9,180 nucleotides of DNA, taken from Candidatus Atribacter hydrocarboniphilus (lineage in GTDB: Bacteria > Atribacterota > Atribacteria > Atribacterales > Atribacteraceae). Position numbers and translations under genes: made by a program. A model generated the notes under the pieces. The model worked only from the letters and a program-made list of their open reading frames with translations. It was not told the origin of the DNA and made no database searches. Location: contig DPKX01000257.1 in NCBI GenBank assembly GCA_003542295.1, positions 9,477 through 18,656 on the forward strand. The letters run 5' to 3'. Positions within the stretch are counted from its first letter, which is position 1, and every line of letters starts with the position of its first letter. Below, in pieces: positions 1 to 7,184 of this stretch.

Positions 1-472
1 CATTGAAAGCTTTATCAAGGAGCTGCTGGAACAGGCTGACGGAATTATTGAGATACAGAGAAATGAACTGGCCAGCTATTTTGATTGCGCACCTTCTCAG
101 ATCAATTATGTATTAATGACCCGCTTTAATATTTTTAAAGGCTTTATTGTCGAAAGCCGCAGGGGAGGAAGCGGGTATGTCAAAATACAACAGATACAAA
201 TGGATCGGTTGGAACCAGTAGTTAATTTTCTCGAAATATCCGAAAAAGATATCAAAGAAAGTGAAATAGAAAGTTTGTTATTGTGGTTAGAGCGAGAAGG
301 ATTCGTTACCTCAAGAGAGGGTTCGTTAATGAAAGCGGCGATAATTGATGCTTTTAATAAACTTACCTTAGATTCACTTCTTTCGGTTCGGGATGTAAAT
401 ATATTGCGATCCAATATCCTTCGGGAAATGCTTCTTCAAGTTTTAAAAGTTGGGTATGATTATGAAGTGTGA
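1..472 (+). CDS. ctsR: CtsR, class III heat-shock repressor (5' end outside window)
   Basis: CtsR is a dimeric winged helix-turn-helix repressor that blocks clp and ctsR operon promoters at normal temperature and lets go on heat stress. The open frame runs without a stop from base 2, well upstream of the first ATG at 116, and reads IESFIKELLEQ, then QRNELASYF and CAPSQINYV, which match the CtsR N-terminal HTH (Bacillus: EIKRNEIADKF, VPSQINYV). Only about five N-terminal residues seem to be missing, so 116 is not the true start. The DNA-binding wing VESRRGGSGYV is at bases 149-181; the usual four-glycine turn (RGGGGY) reads GGSG here. The C-terminal half fits the CtsR dimerisation domain and ends with LREMLLQVLKVGYDYEV. 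It is the first gene of the mcsA-mcsB-clpC operon and overlaps mcsA by 11 bases. In Firmicutes CtsR represses its own operon; its operator would lie upstream, outside the window. Confidence 0.93.
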   Translation, partial: IESFIKELLEQADGIIEIQRNELASYFDCAPSQINYVLMTRFNIFKGFIVESRRGGSGYVKIQQIQMDRLEPVVNFLEISEKDIKESEIESLLLWLEREGFVTSREGSLMKAAIIDAFNKLTLDSLLSVRDVNILRSNILREMLLQVLKVGYDYEV

Positions 473-962
473 ACTGTGTAATGATAATATTGCCAGTGTA
501 GTTTTTTTTGTCTTGGATAAGGAAGAAAAGATTGAAAAAAAGCTATATTTGTGTGAATTTTGCGCTAATAAGGGACCAGTTTATAGCTTTGTTGTAAATC
601 AGAATCAACAATCATTGCATCAAAAGAAATTTTCCCTGCCAAAAGAAACTGATGAGGATACGTCTGTTTTATCTTGTAGCTATTGTTTAACTTCTGCAAA
701 AGATTTTTTAGAAAGTGGTTTATTAGGATGTGCTCATTGTTATGGTACTTTTCAGGAGCTGATACGAGATTTAATTACTGAAAAGCAACCGGAACTCATT
801 CATCGTGGGAAAGTTCCTGTTCGTTTGTTTCGGAGAAAAAAAATAAAAAAAGATATTGACCATCTGAGGCAAATATATCAAAGGTGTCTTGAAGAAGAAA
901 ATTATGAACAAGCCAGTGGTGTTGTCCGAAGACTCAAACAGCTTGAGTCATATCTAAGATGA
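462..962 (+). CDS. mcsA: McsA, zinc-finger/UVR partner of McsB and ClpC
   Basis: McsA is a small zinc-binding protein that in Bacillus activates the arginine kinase McsB and helps control CtsR and ClpC. Numbered from the ATG at 462 (166 aa), it has four CxxC pairs: C3/C6, C31/C34, C72/C75 and C90/C93, enough for two zinc fingers. HRGKVP at 114-119 matches the McsA motif HAGKIP, and a UVR-type helical hairpin (KKDIDHLRQIYQRCLEEENYEQA) fills the C-terminus, as in McsA, UvrB and the ClpC middle domain. TTG 450 and ATG 456 are in-frame alternatives. I chose 462 because it puts MKCELC at the N-terminus, as in Bacillus MICQEC. No clear Shine-Dalgarno site precedes any of them, so translation is probably coupled to ctsR, which it overlaps. 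Its stop overlaps the next start (ATGA). All zinc ligands are intact although the neighbouring kinase looks dead. Confidence 0.9.
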   Translation: MKCELCNDNIASVVFFVLDKEEKIEKKLYLCEFCANKGPVYSFVVNQNQQSLHQKKFSLPKETDEDTSVLSCSYCLTSAKDFLESGLLGCAHCYGTFQELIRDLITEKQPELIHRGKVPVRLFRRKKIKKDIDHLRQIYQRCLEEENYEQASGVVRRLKQLESYLR

Positions 963-1987
963 GAATATTCTTTTCCAATTTTTTTTCTCAAAAACCAGAT
1001 AATTTGTCAAAGGTTATTTCTCGGATATCTTTGTCTCGTAATATTGAAGGTATACCGTTTCCCAGCCGAGCAACGTCAATCTGGATTGAAGATCTTAAAC
1101 AAAGAATAAAAGATCTCTATCAAAAATTTTTTGCTCCCAAAAAATATCAATGGGTTCAGCTGGATACAATTCCAAAGAAAGCTCTTGAGAATTTTTATTA
1201 CCAGAATTTAATTCCCAGAGAAGTTCTTGAAAACCCGGCAAACCGGTATCTGATTTATTCGAGTCATAAGGGGATTTTAGTCAATTATCTTGACCATCTC
1301 CAAATTTTTTCCATTATATCGGGTTTAGATTTAAATCGAATTTACCAAGAAGTCAGTAAGTTAGATAATATAATTGAAAAAAATATAGATTATGCCTATT
1401 CTGAAAAGTGGGGATATCTAACTTCACATGTAAATAAAATAGGGACAGGTTTGGACCTATCAGTAACCATTCATCTGCCGGCTTTATCTTTACTTTACGG
1501 TGAGAACCGTTTTATTCAATGGATGAGAGATAAAAATTTACAGGTTAAGAATTTTCGTGGAGAAGATGGTGTTGTTGGTCATATTTATCATTTTTCCAAC
1601 CTTTATTCTTTAGGGGTTTCTGAGTGGCAAATAATAAACGATTTAAAAAAGTTTGGGTGCACATTATCAAAGTGGGAAAAACAAGTTCGTGAATCTTTAA
1701 AGAATAACCCACTCCGAAGCCGGGAACTCGAAGAAACAGTCATGATGAAAGGAAGACAGCTTTATCGAAGTGGCAATTTTTCCTTAAAAGATATTTTTGA
1801 TTTTCTTTCAATTTGGACATTAGCCTGGCAATGTGGAATATTTTCACCACGGAAAGGTTTAAAATTATTAGAAGTGAGACAGATATTGCAAAAAATCTGG
1901 AGAGATGATACTGGTTTAAAACAAGAATGTTTAAATATTTTGCGTTTTTTCAGAGTTATCTCTGGGGAGGAACTTTGCGATGTTTGA
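959..1987 (+). CDS. McsB-like protein, probably catalytically inactive (pseudokinase)
   Basis: McsB is the protein-arginine kinase that marks proteins for ClpC-ClpP. This 342-aa protein sits exactly in the mcsB position and keeps family landmarks: SRISLSRN (21-28; Bacillus SRIRLARN), DYAYSEKWGYLTS (144-156), the IGTGL and HLPAL blocks (161-176), and GEDGVVG (201-207). Against Bacillus McsB, recalled from memory, the key residues change: R31 to S24, E120/E121 to Y110/L111, R125 to Q115, catalytic C167 to H157, R176 to D166, R207 to K197. Only E212 (E202) and the first arginine (R22) persist. The C-terminal RPNERD-type phosphoarginine-sensing motif is not visible. The frame is open and full length, so it is a diverged gene, not decay. 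It starts at an ATGA overlap with mcsA without a visible Shine-Dalgarno site and overlaps clpC by 8 bases. I infer a scaffold or adaptor role towards McsA, ClpC or CtsR; no kinase symbol is given. Confidence 0.85.
   Translation: MRIFFSNFFSQKPDNLSKVISRISLSRNIEGIPFPSRATSIWIEDLKQRIKDLYQKFFAPKKYQWVQLDTIPKKALENFYYQNLIPREVLENPANRYLIYSSHKGILVNYLDHLQIFSIISGLDLNRIYQEVSKLDNIIEKNIDYAYSEKWGYLTSHVNKIGTGLDLSVTIHLPALSLLYGENRFIQWMRDKNLQVKNFRGEDGVVGHIYHFSNLYSLGVSEWQIINDLKKFGCTLSKWEKQVRESLKNNPLRSRELEETVMMKGRQLYRSGNFSLKDIFDFLSIWTLAWQCGIFSPRKGLKLLEVRQILQKIWRDDTGLKQECLNILRFFRVISGEELCDV
1964..1971 (+). promoter_or_regulatory. Shine-Dalgarno site of clpC
   Basis: GGGGAGGA lies inside the end of the mcsB-like gene, about eight bases before the ATG at 1980. 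It supports that start and suggests that clpC is translated strongly and on its own, unlike mcsA and the mcsB-like gene, which have no clear site and probably depend on coupling. Confidence 0.7.
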
Positions 1988-4445
1988 GCGATATACCGAA
2001 AGAGCCAGAAAAGTAATTATATTAGCTCAAGACGAAGCCGTGCGCCTCAAGCACAATTATATAGGGACTGAACATCTTCTTTTAGGTTTATTAAGAGAAC
2101 GAGAAGGAATAGCAGCAAAAATTCTCGAAAGTCTCGATATAAGCATTGAAGCAGTTCGCAATGAATTAGAAAATTTCGTTGACCGGACTGAATATCAAGG
2201 TGCAACTGAGGTAGCTTTTACACCGCGTGCCAAGAGAGTCTTGGAATTGGCTTTGGATGAAACGCGTCGATTATCTCATAAATATGTTGGGACCGAACAT
2301 ATTCTGCTTGGAGTTATTCGAGAAGGAGATGGAGTAGGTGCCCAGATACTCAGGAGACTCGGGCTTGATATCGAAACCGTCCGAATGAGATTGAATCAAA
2401 TATTAAATGAAAATTCCCAACAACAAGATCCTTTTGCACCAACCAGTCAATCCAAAAGAGAGAGTAAAACACCAATTTTGGATGAATTCAGCCGAGACCT
2501 AACCCAGCTTGCCAAAGAAGGAAAATTAGATCCAGTTATTGGTCGAGAGAGAGAAATAGAAAGAGTTATTCAAATCTTGAGCCGAAGAACGAAGAATAAT
2601 CCGGTTTTGATTGGCGAACCAGGGGTTGGAAAAACCGCTATTGTTGAAGGATTAGGTCAAAAAATTATTAAAGGTGAAGTTCATGAAATACTAAAAAATA
2701 AAAGAGTGGTTAGTCTTGACTTAGCAGCAATTGTCGCTGGAACCAAATATCGAGGTGAATTCGAAAAAAGGCTTAAGAAAATTATTTCTGAAATAGTTCA
2801 AACCAAGGAAATCATTCTGTTTATTGATGAAGTTCATACTTTGGTTGGTGCCGGTGCTGCAGAGGGAGCCATTGATGCTGCCAACATACTAAAACCGGCT
2901 TTAGCCCGTGGGGAATTGCAAGCAATTGGGGCAACAACGATTACCGAATATCGAAAATATATTGAAAAGGATTCGGCATTAGAAAGACGTTTCCAGCCGG
3001 TGTATGTCGATGAGCCGTCAGTAAAAAGTAGTATTGAAATTTTGAGAGGAATTAAAGAACGTTATGAGGACCACCATCGGGTTGAAATAGTCGACGAAGC
3101 TCTCAATGCAGCGGTTCATCTTTCACAACGATACATTAGCGATCGTTATCTTCCAGATAAGGCTATCGACGTAATGGACGAGGCAAGCAGCCGGGTTCGT
3201 CTTCGGGCAACAGTTTTACCGGATGATTTAAAGCAAATGGAAAAAGAGATTGAAGAAACCCGTGTCAAAAAGGAAACATCGGTAAAACAGCAGGATTTCG
3301 AAGAAGCTGCAACTCTGAGAGACCTCGAGGATCAACTAAAGAGAAAATACCGGAAAAATAAAGATGAATGGTTACAACAGATCGACACCATGCGTCCATT
3401 GGTAACGGAAGAAGACATCGCAGCAGTGGTAGCCAACTGGACTGGAATACCGGTTTCCCGGTTAGCACTCGAAGAAAAGCAACGTCTGGTCAATATGGAC
3501 GAAGAAATTCATAAACGTTTAATCGGACAGGATGAAGCAGTGAAAGCGGTATCTCGAGCGATAAGAAGGTCTCGAGCAGGTCTTAAAGACCCCCGTCGAC
3601 CAATCGGTTCATTTATCTTTTTGGGTCCATCTGGAGTAGGAAAAACTGAATTAGGGAAAGCATTAGCGGAATTTCTTTTTGGGAAAGAGGATTCACTCAT
3701 CACCCTTGACATGTCAGAATATATGGAAAAGCATACCATATCCCGGTTAATTGGTTCTCCTCCTGGATATGTTGGTTACGATGAAGGTGGACAGTTGACG
3801 GAAAAAGTTCGACGACATCCTTACTCGGTCATTTTATTTGATGAAATTGAAAAAGCCAGTCCGGAAATTTTTAACGTCCTTCTTCAAATTCTTGAAGAAG
3901 GACGTCTGACCGATGCTCAGGGAAGACCGGTAGACTTTAAAAATACCGTTATTATCATGACATCCAATTTAGGTGCTCGGATGATCTCGTCTAATGTTTC
4001 CATTGGTTTTGGAAATACGACCGATGAAGGCTGTACTTATGAAGACATCAAGCACAAAGTCATGGAAGAAGTAAAGCGAGTATTTGTTCCTGAGTTCCTT
4101 AATCGAATTGATGAATTAATAGTATTTAAACCCTTAAAGCAAGAAGAAATTGAGAAAATTGTTGATTTAATGATGAAAGAGACGGTCAAGCGTCTTGCTG
4201 AACAATCAATAACCGTTGAATTAACGCCAGAGGCACGTACAAAAATTGCCAAAGAAGGGTATGATCCAAACTTTGGTGCTCGACCTTTAAGAAGAGCGAT
4301 CCAGCGAATGGTGGAGGATCCCATTTCGGATCTCATTTTAAAAGGTACATTTAAAGAAGGAGACCGGATTTTGATCGGAGTTGAAGAAGAAGAAATCCTT
4401 CGCTTTGATAAAATATTGCCTCTTGAGCTATCGTTAAAGGATTAG
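1980..4445 (+). CDS. clpC: ClpC, AAA+ unfoldase of the ClpCP protease
   Basis: ClpC is a hexameric HSP100 ATPase that unfolds proteins and feeds them to ClpP in the cytoplasm. At 821 aa it has the full layout: two N-terminal Clp repeats (about 3-70 and 78-145), AAA1 with Walker A GEPGVGKT (212-219), pore loop KYR (256-258) and Walker B FIDE (281-284); a UVR-type middle domain near 425-460; AAA2 with Walker A GPSGVGKT (549-556), pore loop GYVGY (596-600), Walker B LFDE (619-622) and sensor-2 GAR (766-768). The tripeptide IGF at 675-677 is the expected ClpP-docking loop. IGTEH (E31) and VGTEH (E106) match the glutamates that bind phosphoarginine in Bacillus ClpC, so the docking pockets look intact. 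The start has a good Shine-Dalgarno site and overlaps the mcsB-like gene by 8 bases. ClpB and ClpE are excluded by the domain order and by the operon. Confidence 0.97.
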   Translation: MFERYTERARKVIILAQDEAVRLKHNYIGTEHLLLGLLREREGIAAKILESLDISIEAVRNELENFVDRTEYQGATEVAFTPRAKRVLELALDETRRLSHKYVGTEHILLGVIREGDGVGAQILRRLGLDIETVRMRLNQILNENSQQQDPFAPTSQSKRESKTPILDEFSRDLTQLAKEGKLDPVIGREREIERVIQILSRRTKNNPVLIGEPGVGKTAIVEGLGQKIIKGEVHEILKNKRVVSLDLAAIVAGTKYRGEFEKRLKKIISEIVQTKEIILFIDEVHTLVGAGAAEGAIDAANILKPALARGELQAIGATTITEYRKYIEKDSALERRFQPVYVDEPSVKSSIEILRGIKERYEDHHRVEIVDEALNAAVHLSQRYISDRYLPDKAIDVMDEASSRVRLRATVLPDDLKQMEKEIEETRVKKETSVKQQDFEEAATLRDLEDQLKRKYRKNKDEWLQQIDTMRPLVTEEDIAAVVANWTGIPVSRLALEEKQRLVNMDEEIHKRLIGQDEAVKAVSRAIRRSRAGLKDPRRPIGSFIFLGPSGVGKTELGKALAEFLFGKEDSLITLDMSEYMEKHTISRLIGSPPGYVGYDEGGQLTEKVRRHPYSVILFDEIEKASPEIFNVLLQILEEGRLTDAQGRPVDFKNTVIIMTSNLGARMISSNVSIGFGNTTDEGCTYEDIKHKVMEEVKRVFVPEFLNRIDELIVFKPLKQEEIEKIVDLMMKETVKRLAEQSITVELTPEARTKIAKEGYDPNFGARPLRRAIQRMVEDPISDLILKGTFKEGDRILIGVEEEEILRFDKILPLELSLKD

Positions 4446-4446
4446 T

Positions 4447-5826
4447 GTGAAAAAATCGGAGTTTGTTTGTCAGACTTGTGAATATTCCACTCCCAGCTGG
4501 CTGGGGAAATGTCCTCAATGCGGGGGGTGGAATACTTTTAAAGAAATCGTTTCTTTGCCCCCAAAACCCGCAAAAAAAAATGGATTTAAGCCCAATACTC
4601 AACCAATCTCTTTTCCAGACCTATTTAATCAAAATTATGAAATTGATCGGCGGATTGGTACTAGTCTGACCGAAGTTGATCGTGTCTTAGGTGGTGGCAT
4701 TGTTGAGGGATCTCTTTCTCTTTTGAGTGGAGACCCGGGGATTGGGAAGTCCACTTTGCTTTTAGCAATGGCTGCTGGTATTGCCCGTCAGGGGAAAAAG
4801 GTGCTCTATATCAGCACTGAAGAATCACTCCATCAGCTTTTTATTAGAATACAACGTTTTGGTTCTAAACCAAACCCTAATTTATGGCTTCATTCGACTG
4901 ATAGTTATAACGATATAGAGTCAAGTATCGAGAATATCACTCCATCTTTAATTATTATCGATTCTATACAAAATTTATCTTTGGATGAATTAGATGTCAT
5001 GCCTGGAAACATCTCTCTCATCCGCGATTTGAGTTCTCGGTTTATGGATATTTCAAAAAAGAAAAATATTGCCATTTTTTTAGTTGGCCATGTGACCAAG
5101 GAAGGCATCGTTGCCGGGCCAAGAACCCTTGAGCATTTAGTTGATGTGGTTCTTTATTTGGACGGTGAAGCCCATCATCAACTTCGGGTTTTACGGAGCG
5201 TAAAAAACCGATTTGGTTCAACTCAAGAAGTTGGCTTATTGGAGATGAAAGAAGAAGGATTGGTCGAGTTGATTGATCCTTCAAAATTTTTCTTGGTGGA
5301 AAAAGATATTGATAATAGCAGTACCGCACGCACGGTTCTTGCCGAGGGAAGAAGAGCGTTACTTCTTGAAGTTCAAACTTTAGTCAATCAATCTTACCTT
5401 GATTACCCACGGAGAGTGAGTGTTGGTTTTGATGTCAATCGCCTCCATCTTTTGGTTGCAGTAATTGAAAAAAGAGTGCATATTCGTTTCGGTCAGCAAG
5501 ATATTTACCTGAATATGGCTGGAGGAATGAAGGTCACCGAGACTACTCCTGATTTAGCCATCTGTTTTAGTCTTATTTCTTCACGTTTAGAAAAGAGTCT
5601 CAATAAAAATACCATATATTTAGGGGAGGTTGGATTAGGAGGAGAAATTCGTCCAGTCCACTTTTTTGAAGGAAGGATTCAAGAAGCGGCTAGGATGGGA
5701 ATTAGTCGGGTGGTAACATCGCAATATCATCTCCAAAATAGCGCCAAGAAAAAGCTAAAGGGATTAAAAATTATCGGATATCAAACCCTTTATGAAGCAG
5801 CACAAAAAGAAAATTTAGTACAATAA
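4447..5826 (+). CDS. radA: RadA, DNA repair and branch-migration ATPase
   Basis: RadA (also called Sms) is a hexameric RecA-like DNA helicase that extends strand exchange and processes recombination intermediates in DNA repair. The 459-aa protein is the usual length and complete: a C4 zinc finger (C8, C11, C22, C25), Walker A GDPGIGKST (95-103), a Walker B-like stretch LIIIDSIQ, the RadA signature KNRFG (253-257), and a C-terminal Lon-like domain with RRVSVGFDVNRL and GEVGLGGEIRPV. The start is GTG at 4447, one base after the clpC stop, with an AAAGGA Shine-Dalgarno site inside the end of clpC. The clpC-radA neighbourhood is the common Firmicutes arrangement. In Bacillus disA follows; here a non-coding stretch follows instead. 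Confidence 0.97.
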   Translation: MKKSEFVCQTCEYSTPSWLGKCPQCGGWNTFKEIVSLPPKPAKKNGFKPNTQPISFPDLFNQNYEIDRRIGTSLTEVDRVLGGGIVEGSLSLLSGDPGIGKSTLLLAMAAGIARQGKKVLYISTEESLHQLFIRIQRFGSKPNPNLWLHSTDSYNDIESSIENITPSLIIIDSIQNLSLDELDVMPGNISLIRDLSSRFMDISKKKNIAIFLVGHVTKEGIVAGPRTLEHLVDVVLYLDGEAHHQLRVLRSVKNRFGSTQEVGLLEMKEEGLVELIDPSKFFLVEKDIDNSSTARTVLAEGRRALLLEVQTLVNQSYLDYPRRVSVGFDVNRLHLLVAVIEKRVHIRFGQQDIYLNMAGGMKVTETTPDLAICFSLISSRLEKSLNKNTIYLGEVGLGGEIRPVHFFEGRIQEAARMGISRVVTSQYHLQNSAKKKLKGLKIIGYQTLYEAAQKENLVQ

Positions 5827-5882
5827 AATGAAAGGTTATTGAATTTAGCCCATCAGGAACTGAATGAAAGATAAATAGTATT

Positions 5883-5910
5883 TTGGATAGTATAGGATGA
5901 GTGTTATAAT
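5883..5910 (+). promoter_or_regulatory. Promoter candidate with extended -10 for the yacL-like/isp unit
   Basis: TTGGAT at 5883-5888 and a perfect TATAAT at 5905-5910 are 16 bases apart, and the -10 is preceded by TG at 5902-5903 (extended -10, TGTTATAAT). This fits a vegetative sigma-70/SigA promoter starting near base 5917. It would give the downstream genes (PIN/TRAM, ispD, ispF, rlpA-like) their own transcript, separate from the ctsR-radA operon, with a leader of roughly 185 bases. The promoter is predicted from sequence only. Confidence 0.5.
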
Positions 5911-5926
5911 TATTTTTATAACACTC
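5899..5926. repeat. Perfect 11-bp inverted repeat over the -10, possible operator
   Basis: GAGTGTTATAA (5899-5909) and TTATAACACTC (5916-5926) are exact inverted repeats with a 6-base centre. The left arm covers the predicted -10 and the right arm covers the predicted start site, a typical place for a repressor. No T-run follows on either strand and the stem is A+T-rich, so a terminator is less likely. It does not match CIRCE (arms in the opposite order), the PerR/Fur box spacing or CtsR heptads, so the binding protein is unknown. Confidence 0.5.
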
Positions 5927-5966
5927 AAATATGGGAATTATAATCTCAATTTATCCATATCGAAAA

Positions 5967-6008
5967 GCGGTTTTAAAAAAGAAGGTTAAAACCGCATGAT
6001 ATTTTTTT
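5967..6008 (+). terminator. Hairpin plus T-run: terminator or attenuator in the leader
   Basis: GCGGTTTTAA (5967-5976) pairs perfectly with TTAAAACCGC (5986-5995) across a 9-base loop, and a run of seven T follows at 6002-6008 after a 6-base gap. The gap before the T-run is longer than in a classical intrinsic terminator, so its strength is uncertain. It may end readthrough from radA. Because it lies downstream of the promoter candidate at 5883-5910, it could instead act as an attenuator for the PIN/TRAM-isp transcript. Confidence 0.5.
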
Positions 6009-6088
6009 CTTTAAACTTCTAATAGAGAGGAGGGACTCACTCCAATACATAAGCAATAGAGATAATGAAGCTTATTATCCATTCAGTT

Positions 6089-6095
6089 AGGAGGA
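6089..6095 (+). promoter_or_regulatory. Shine-Dalgarno site that sets the start of the PIN/TRAM gene
   Basis: AGGAGGA lies eight bases before the ATG at 6104. It falls inside the reading frame that would begin at the upstream ATG 6065. It therefore argues for a start at 6104 and against 6065, which has no Shine-Dalgarno site at a working distance. Confidence 0.8.
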
Positions 6096-6103
6096 GATAT
6101 GAT

Positions 6104-7156
6104 ATGACGAGTGGTGGTAAGTGGGGGTATATCGTTTCGATTATTATTGTCTTTATTCTGAGTACTTTAATTTACAGATCCCTACAAACTTCACTAAATC
6201 TGTATTCATGGCTTGGAATTATTCTCATTACCGGTATTTATAGTTTTATTGCCTATTTAAGCCAGAAATATACCGAATTTTTTTTCCTGGAGAAATGGAA
6301 TAAAATCTCTCTCGCAGTTAATCGGCTGTCTGCTATTGATATTTTAGTTGCTTTAGGGGGGTTGATTGTAGGTTTGGTAATTGGAGCCCTTTTAACCTAC
6401 CCTCTTTCCTTTCTTTATAGTAAGATTACTACTCTGCCGCTGTTAGTGACTTTGGCTTGTGGCATTATTGGATTGGCATTGGCAATAATTCGTAAAGAAG
6501 ATATTATTATGATTTTTACTGGAATCCCGAAAATGAAACTTTTACGGGGGCAAAACAATATAGCTAAAATACTTGATACGAGTTCAATCGTAGATGGACG
6601 AATAGCAGATATTTGCAAAACCGGTTTTGTTGAAGGTGACATGATCATCCCTCGATTTGTTCTAAAAGAGTTACAGCAGGTTGCCGATTCCCAAGATCCC
6701 TTGAAAAGAAGTCGAGGGCGGCGAGGCTTGGATATTTTAAATAAAATGAGAAAGGAAAAAAAGGTTAATATCCGCATAGTTGAGAGAGATTTTATCGAGA
6801 TACGGGATGTCGATGCTAAGTTAATCAAGATGGCCAAAGTAATGGGGGCAAAAGTCATCACCAATGATTATAATTTGAACAAAATTGCTGAGTTAGAAGG
6901 AGTTGAAGTTCTTAATATCAACGAACTCGCTAACTCGTTAAAGCCCTATGTATTGCCTGGAGAAGAACTAAGAGTACAAATCATTCGAGAAGGAAAAGAA
7001 TCCGATCAAGGAGTAGGATATTTGGACGATGGAACCATGGTGGTGGTTGAAGGAGGAAAAAAATACATCAATGTTGTAATAGATACCGTTGTAACCAGTG
7101 TTCTGCAGACTCCGGCGGGAAGGATGATTTTTGCCAAACCGAGAGGAAAAATGTAA
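6104..7156 (+). CDS. Membrane-anchored PIN/TRAM-domain protein (YacL family)
   Basis: This is a YacL-type protein: a membrane anchor, a PIN domain of the RNase fold and a C-terminal TRAM domain that usually binds RNA. Numbered from ATG 6104 (350 aa), hydrophobic segments lie at about 8-26, 34-53, 78-105 and 111-129, so four membrane helices are likely. The PIN domain (about 154-275) keeps the four acidic metal ligands: D158 (ILDTSSIVDGR), E189 (VLKELQ), D237 (DVDAKL) and D255 (TNDYN). TRAM fills about 282-345. A nuclease acting on RNA at the membrane is plausible, but the cellular substrate of this family is not established. The start was moved from ATG 6065 because an ideal Shine-Dalgarno site precedes 6104. 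It precedes ispD as yacL does in Bacillus, but here directly follows the radA gap with no disA. It is probably first in its transcript. Confidence 0.9.
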   Translation: MTSGGKWGYIVSIIIVFILSTLIYRSLQTSLNLYSWLGIILITGIYSFIAYLSQKYTEFFFLEKWNKISLAVNRLSAIDILVALGGLIVGLVIGALLTYPLSFLYSKITTLPLLVTLACGIIGLALAIIRKEDIIMIFTGIPKMKLLRGQNNIAKILDTSSIVDGRIADICKTGFVEGDMIIPRFVLKELQQVADSQDPLKRSRGRRGLDILNKMRKEKKVNIRIVERDFIEIRDVDAKLIKMAKVMGAKVITNDYNLNKIAELEGVEVLNINELANSLKPYVLPGEELRVQIIREGKESDQGVGYLDDGTMVVVEGGKKYINVVIDTVVTSVLQTPAGRMIFAKPRGKM

Positions 7157-7184
7157 AATAGAGAAACTCAATATCCTGAAACAT

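Larger units (their letters stand above)
5827..6103. other. Non-coding regulatory gap where disA would be expected
   Basis: No ORF of meaningful size lies between radA and the PIN/TRAM gene, and no trace of a diadenylate cyclase is visible. The stretch holds a promoter candidate with an inverted repeat (5883-5926), a hairpin with a trailing T-run (5967-6008), an unplaced Shine-Dalgarno-like AGGAGGG (6028-6034, no start codon at working distance) and the Shine-Dalgarno site that sets the next start. A second TATAAT occurs at 5939-5944 but has only a poor -35 partner (TTATAA, 17-base spacer). A 22-codon frame runs from ATG 5931 to TGA 5999, without a ribosome binding site. In bases 5827-5880 I see nothing recognisable. 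Confidence 0.6.

Noticed and set aside
106..414. 102-aa minus-strand frame opposite ctsR
   Set aside because: The + strand frame matches CtsR through the whole stretch; the antisense product has no recognisable feature.
959..1987. Decayed mcsB pseudogene
   Set aside because: The frame is intact over 342 codons, family-invariant blocks outside the active site are kept, and the overlaps with both neighbours are clean. A diverged but functional gene fits better.
4037..4336. 99-aa minus-strand frame opposite clpC
   Set aside because: It is a shadow of the conserved ClpC AAA2 region, with a serine-, isoleucine- and arginine-rich translation typical of antisense frames.
4463..4669. 68-aa + strand frame inside radA
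   Set aside because: It is an out-of-frame overlap with the RadA zinc finger and linker; the RadA frame is continuous, so there is no frameshift.
5899..5926. CIRCE (HrcA) or PerR/Fur box
   Set aside because: CIRCE has CACTC in the left arm and GAGTG in the right arm with a 9-base gap; here the order is reversed. The PerR box is a 7-1-7 repeat, and the spacing here differs by three bases.
6415..6864. 149-aa open frame on the minus strand
   Set aside because: It lies opposite the middle of the PIN/TRAM gene, whose metal-ligand motifs are clear. The minus frame shows no domain and no ribosome site that I can see.
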